Shown here: positions 58,618 through 64,000 of the stretch, in pieces | Layout: every line of letters starts with the position of its first letter | Position numbering within the stretch: position 1 is the first letter of the stretch | Position numbers and translations under genes: made by a program | The notes under the pieces: model-generated | Seen by the model: only the letters and a program-made list of their open reading frames with translations | What the model was told of the DNA's origin: nothing | The model's database searches: none | From: Leptoclinus maculatus | Lineage: Eukaryota > Chordata > Actinopteri > Perciformes > Stichaeidae | Reading direction: 5' to 3' | DNA length: 64,000 nt | NCBI GenBank assembly: GCA_032191485.1 | Contig: JAVDOI010000006.1 | Coordinates: 13,821,850 to 13,885,849, forward strand

Positions 58618-61600
58618 CAACCTGAGTATGTGTGTGCTAGTATGTGTACATGTGCGTCTGTCCATGTCCATACAAGTGTGGTTTGGTATAAATTCACCAA
58701 ATGATGTAATGCAGCATGTAAAGTATATTAATTATCCTGCGACTGCTAACCCCTAATGACAAGCAAAGCTAAAAGCAGGTATGCAAATGACAAATTCAAA
58801 GTGTTGAAATGGGGCTTGATTTGATTAAGGAATGTACCATCCTAAATTAAAATCCAACTATTTTTACTGTCTCTCTCAATTTGGAATGATCCAATAAAGG
58901 CGAAATGGCAAATGTAATGAGGCAAGAAGACCAAGCTCTAAAAAGTAGAAGATGAACTCCGGGCTATAAAATATGTTCTTGAAGTTGTAAAAAGACACAA
59001 CTCTGAAGAACAAAAAGAAGTCTGCTTAACACTTCAGGCAAACTTGCACAAGGAAAGGGGGAAGAAATGCAAACCCCCTGCAGGATGGTCCTCCAGAGTG
59101 TGACTCAACAGAGGATTTAAAACTGACACGACAATTAATCAATTACACACTTCTAGAAGTATTAGACCATGAAAATAGCTCAATTATTTAACTATTTAAC
59201 TATTCTATAATAGGAGCTCGCAAAGACCTGCAGAGATGCACCGCACACCACCTGAAAAATGTGACTACGCGCCAGGAACGGCAGACGCCGCAGACGTTTG
59301 ATTGGACATCAGAACCATTGAATCAAATAAATCAAAGCGTTGAAAAACGTGGGTACAAATCAAAAGAAAGTACATACATGTTCGAGAGGAGCCCACACAG
59401 AATGCATATGGGCACAGCTGCAGGAGTATAAATCACACTGCAAACCTAAACCCACAATAACTGGTGTATTCTTTTGGCCACTTGGGGGCAGTAGAAATAT
59501 AAGTTAACATGGCAAATGTTTATTCATTTGGAGTCATTTTTTTGCCCATCTGGTGAATCCCTCTCCTTTTAGCTCTGGTTTGCTCTACACCAACTCCTGA
59601 GGGAAATATGTTAAATAATCCTCTGTGTTCTCCAGTTGGTGGTTAACTTTGTCAGTCTGCTACTGTCATACATTAATTAGGGACATTTAGATTTCATTAA
59701 AACATGTTAGAACTGTCTCGACAGAACAGTACATGTATCGTTTCAGGTAATAAAATGTTTGTCCTTCTGCACTTCATTTGTCTTAATTTCTACTGAAGTA
59801 GTGATTGCTTTATTTTCCATACATTTTAAACATATTGGTGGCTCCCGTTCTAGCTAAAATGCAGCTATGCAGTCTCTCTTTTGATAGCAGGAGCTTATAA
59901 GAGAAGAGGTGGCTACTGGAAAAGGTTTTCTTCAGGGAGAGATAACTACAGAAGAATGCCCAAAGTGGACTTTGTGATCTGCCTCAAAAATACTGCACGT
60001 CACAACTTTTTCTCCACGCGGCTAAAATAAAAGGTCACATTCTTCAAATCTCAGTCCTGGTCATAAATCAAAGACTTTCTCTATTTTTTTTGTTGTAACC
60101 ATGAAATAAAGGCCAAAATGCACAAAAGTAACGTCCACCAGAAATGTGCACAGATGACAGATCTACAGAGCTAAACTGCTGGTGAGGCAAGAATGTGTTG
60201 GAGAGCTTTAAAACATCCTGCCCATGGAGGGAGCCAGAGAGCGCAGCATTTCATAGAGAGATATGGAGCTCCGTGGGAGCATACACACCCACACAACAAC
60301 ATGAAAAACAAACAGTGCACTCACAGAGTCAGATTCAAGCATCCTGCTAAATATTGCACTTGGAGTGGGCTGCATATTTAACACCAACAGTTTTACTGTA
60401 ATACCATCTCAGCTCTTATTCCCTGCACTATTGGTGTGTGGGGACAGTCACTCGTCCGCTGTCCCACTTTACTTCTGACACACACACACACATACACACG
60501 GGAATATTTTGATAGGCCGATCAGCAAAGTGTACAAACACATGTGCAAGCAGACATACTTTGTGTAGCCTACACAACCTCAGTATTCCACCTCTCGCTGT
60601 CAGTCAACTCACAGCAAGAGTCTGTCCCCCGCATGGTGTCTCTCCCAGGAACCTGACCACAAGCTGTGAGCAAGAAATGTCAGCTGACATTGACCGCAGT
60701 CACAACCTCAAAGAGGTATATAATATGTAGGTGGCCAGAAAGGAAAGTAAGATCAATTCCCACTAAACAGTTGTTTTCAATAGTTATTTCAATAGAGATC
60801 GCAAATTTTAAAACTGAGGCAATGTTTCGGAAGACTGCTGCCAACCTTCTGCGAGGAAAATGAGCAAATGGAAGCATGACAGGAATGCATGACGATACAA
60901 AACATTTGTAACGCATCATGTGTTATCCTCTCCCTCAAAGTTTGACTTCTAACTGTCAAACTTTGTCTATCCTACTTTTTAGACAATTCAACCAAAAATA
61001 ATTCAACAGAAGCTTTCACGTCTTTCCCATCAAAACAGCTTCGGTCATCACCTGAATGGAATTTATTTTTGGCGGTGCATAACAAATGCGCTGGCCGCGT
61101 CAACCTTCAAAGTAAGAACAAAGAAGTGAAATAAAAAAAGGATAGCTATGTAACAACAAAGGCAGAAATCATCATAATAATCCTTCACGTCCTGTCTCTC
61201 ACAGAGATTAATGAGGCGTACGACAGAGGAGGTCATAATTAATTTGTAACAAGTGAAGGTCAGGGGAGCAGAGGGTCAGTGTGAATTATTAACTACAAAG
61301 TGCACAGGGGCGTGCTGCCAAGCAGGTATGAATGGGGTGAGTTTAAGGTGAGTGAGGAAATATGTCACGCACAGTTTGGTGCCCACACACGTAGACACAC
61401 TCACGTTTAATACCAGTAACGGAGCATAGGAACACCTAAACACACTGAATGTAAAGTTTGGGCAGTCACAGTCAAAGGTTACATTCAATCAAAATAAAAT
61501 GAATCGCTACAAATAACCATACTCACAATCCTGTTTCACTGCAGTGATATTCACAATAAGAATCAAAGATCAGCGGAGCAGGTTACTCTAGCAAAGCCCT

Positions 61601-62394
61601 GTCGTAGCCCTTTAAACCATCGTATCCATGTCCATTGTGCAGTCTGAATAAACAGTGGTGCGCAGTGCGAAGTGTGTAGCGAGCACATGTCACAGTAGTG
61701 TGCCGGGCCGTGTCACTCCGCCACACGGCTGTGACAGGTCAGAAAGAGTCAGCAGGTATATAGGTCAATCCCCTGGGACTCCGTCAATGGCGACACGTGG
61801 TCAGGCCTGTGGATTAGAGAGGAAATGAAGGATCATCCACGGAGGAAGCAGGACTCAACTACAGTCACGGTCACTCGTACAGTTCCCCGCAGTGTGTTCA
61901 AAATGAAGACAACATATAGTAGATGATCATCTCAATGGGTTTTGCAGGCCCACATATAGAGTATTTCTATACTACATTGTACTTCTTCTTCTTCTACCTC
62001 AGGGTATGGCATGTTTGATAGGCCAACCTGCAGGTAGACAAGTCCATTTTTTATTCGTATGAGTAGTCACTGAGTTTATTTTATTAGAATAATATTATTC
62101 TCTGTGCTTTGTTTATGTACCTGTTCCAGGCGTACGTGCATTTTAGTGCATGTGAGTCCCAGCGTGTGTGTGTGTCCAACTGGCTAGCTAATCGATGCCG
62201 CTCTGCACTGCGCTCATACGGCGGTTACCGCTGATAACGTCCCGACCCACGGTGCCCGACTCAGGTAAACACTGTTAGCTCTGTCAGCAATGTTGCCCAT
62301 GTTTGCATTGCTGCTATCCGCCGGCTCAGCCGTCGCCATGTTGAGAGCCGTGTGGAGGCAATCCCTCAGTCAAAGATATGCTCTGAATGTGGAA

Positions 62395-62525
62395 TTTAGC
62401 ACTTTTAAGGGATCACTAAAGCAATAACAATCCATCCACTGGGAACCATACATGTCTGTGCAAAATGTCATATCCATCAAATAATTGCTGAGATATCAGT
62501 GTGTAAGTCAGTGTGAGAAATACAG
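62395..62525. repeat. Diverged fragment of the same repeat as 11945-12345
   Basis: It shares the order ...ATGTCTGTGCAAAATGTC..., ATCCATCAAATAATTGCTGA, GATATCA with the copy at 11945-12345. It is shorter and more diverged, with approximate edges. Confidence 0.4.
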
Positions 62526-62880
62526 GGGGTCTTGATTGACACTTGAGACTCCCTGAAAGCCTCAACAGCTAAACTTTTGAGGGTGACTGGAAAAATCCTC
62601 CAAAATTAATTTGTCACTTGAAATCGTCTTTTAAAAGCTCTCTATGTCCAGCACTATTAATAATTCAAATTGCCAAACATTTATTCATGAATATGAATAC
62701 AGAAAAAGATTGTAGTTTCTATTGCCTTTGAATACCCGCTATTGAAATGTTGTGTAGTTTAGAAAACCTACAAAAGCAGTGGCTTTTTTCATGTGAAGAT
62801 TTAATATTTTCCGATCTCTAGCCTGTTTGCTGTGACTGACTTGTGAAAGACCTGCTGTGCATAAGGTGAAGCTCCACAAG

Positions 62881-62926
62881 TGTGTGTGTGTGTGTGTGTG
62901 TGTCGGGTTCGAGAGAGAGAGAGAGA
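62881..62926. repeat. (TG)n then (GA)n microsatellites
   Basis: A TG run is followed by CGGGTTC and then a short GA run. Confidence 0.95.
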
Positions 62927-64000
62927 CGAGTGTTCCGATTATTTTGCCGGGCTGTTGTGTGGTTGTTGTGTAGTTGAGTGAGCGGCCTTATTGTTAATGA
63001 TATTAGCTTTGCTGATGTGTGTGCAAAGCATGTATAGCCTAGTTAGGTGCCTTGACTTACATCAGTGAAATCTTGTAGGCCTATTGCGTATTGAGCACCA
63101 GTTTGGGTGGATTGCCACCATGGTATTTCGCAAAGTGGTAGATCGATTGACCAACTGACATTCTCATGTATTGTGTGATGCTGCTATGGTTAAAAAAAGA
63201 TACATATGTGAACTAATAAAAAAAAAATGGATAGGAAAATGATCAGACAAGCAGATCTTAAAAGCTAACCCTATCCTTTGCTTGATTATTACGTTACTAA
63301 TGTGAACAATTAGGCACATTATCAAAGTGTTTACAGTAGAAGACTTTTCCAAAACAGTGTGAAATAACTTTTTATAGTGTGTTGCTGCAGGACAACAGTG
63401 TGTCATCTGCCATTAAGTATGTGTGTCTCTTCTGTCCCTCCGGGGGGCGGGGTAGCACAGTGTCAGGTCATGCTTTCTGCTCTTCATTTACTCATTCTGT
63501 CTGTATCTATTCGTATCAACGGGGGCAACAGGTGCTCTCTTTTGGCCCAGCATCAGTCTCAGTGTCCTGCCAGTAGAGGGATCTCGATACATAAATAAGA
63601 CACAGACATCCAAGTTAACCCACAAAGTCATTTTATCTGAAAGCATGTTTCTAACCACACATCTTCATTTTGGAGGGAGTCTGACAGAGACACAGACTGG
63701 TGGATGATATTTTCTGCTTTCTACCATTTCTGCTCCACCTGGACAGGAACACTCAGAGGAGGCTACATGATGCAAATGAAGCACATTGTTTGTCTGAGTT
63801 CTGGATCTGTAAAGCTATCAGCAGCCATCTCCGTAGGAAAACAAATCTGCAAGAATCATACAGTATGTGTGGTAAAATGTACAACCTTTATCTAAATGCC
63901 ATTTGAAAGTCCCTTTGAGATTGAAAATCTCTTAATCAAGAGTGTTCTGGCAGCAACAATAGGTTACAGACCAAGAACAAGACAGATGACTTAAAAATAA

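Larger units (their letters stand above)
53904..64000 (-). other. bsn: Non-coding sequence upstream of the zinc-finger-2 exon, probably bsn intron
   Basis: About 10 kb without a convincing exon. I looked on the minus strand for the rest of zinc finger 2 (a CNLCGFNP-like frame) and did not see it, so the next upstream bsn exon must be further right. The stretch holds the inverted-repeat element at 55665-56360, repeat copies (57955-58090 and 62395-62525), and GT or GA microsatellites near 57905, 58572 and 62881. A CpG-richer patch lies around 62.15-62.36 kb. Confidence 0.7.

Noticed and set aside
62289..62425. Short plus-strand frame starting MLPMFALLLSAGSAVAM near a CpG-richer patch
   Set aside because: It looks like a signal peptide but stops after about 45 codons and runs into a dispersed repeat. 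It has no family match or splice partner I could find.

Overview
The window is nuclear DNA from a teleost fish, probably a percomorph. Two large multi-exon vertebrate genes lie on the minus strand. They are set in non-coding DNA rich in CA/GT microsatellites and in dispersed repeats of a kind common in ray-finned fish. Nothing bacterial is present. Both genes encode scaffold proteins of the presynaptic active zone. Exon edges were read by eye from AG/GT signals, reading phase and remembered mammalian protein sequence; no alignment was run.

Right to left, which is the direction of transcription: 53904-64000 is non-coding and, because bsn begins beyond the right edge, is probably a bsn intron. 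From 53903 to 38925 lie seven bsn (Bassoon) coding exons: 53037-53903, 45446-51757, 41374-43471, 40030-40994, 39414-39528, 39175-39321 and 38910-38965. They join in one frame and give the last 3,514 residues, from the end of the second zinc finger to the stop codon. Between 38900 and 33600 there are candidate spliced 3' exons and a stretch that could be a long 3' UTR.

The interval 23.3-33.6 kb is intergenic. It holds a young, internally deleted LTR retrotransposon (28955-31676) with apparently identical 285-bp LTRs and a 5-bp target duplication. It also holds a 1.2-kb hAT DNA transposon (25162-26387) with an 8-bp target duplication and a broken transposase tail.

From about 23.3 kb to the left edge is the 5' part of erc2 (ELKS/CAST family). 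It has a probable non-coding first exon in a CpG-richer patch, then nine coding exons between 18221 and 754 that encode 697 residues. The 3' part of the gene lies beyond the left edge. All erc2 coding junctions in the window are phase 0.

The products act together. In mammals a coiled coil of Bassoon (CC3) binds ERC2/CAST, and both help build the cytomatrix that organises synaptic-vesicle release sites. Here their genes are head-to-tail neighbours, about 20.7 kb from the bsn stop to the erc2 start. The most notable observations are this linkage, a spliced open frame that continues past the bsn stop codon, and the scrambled gag-integrase-RNase H remnant in the LTR element.
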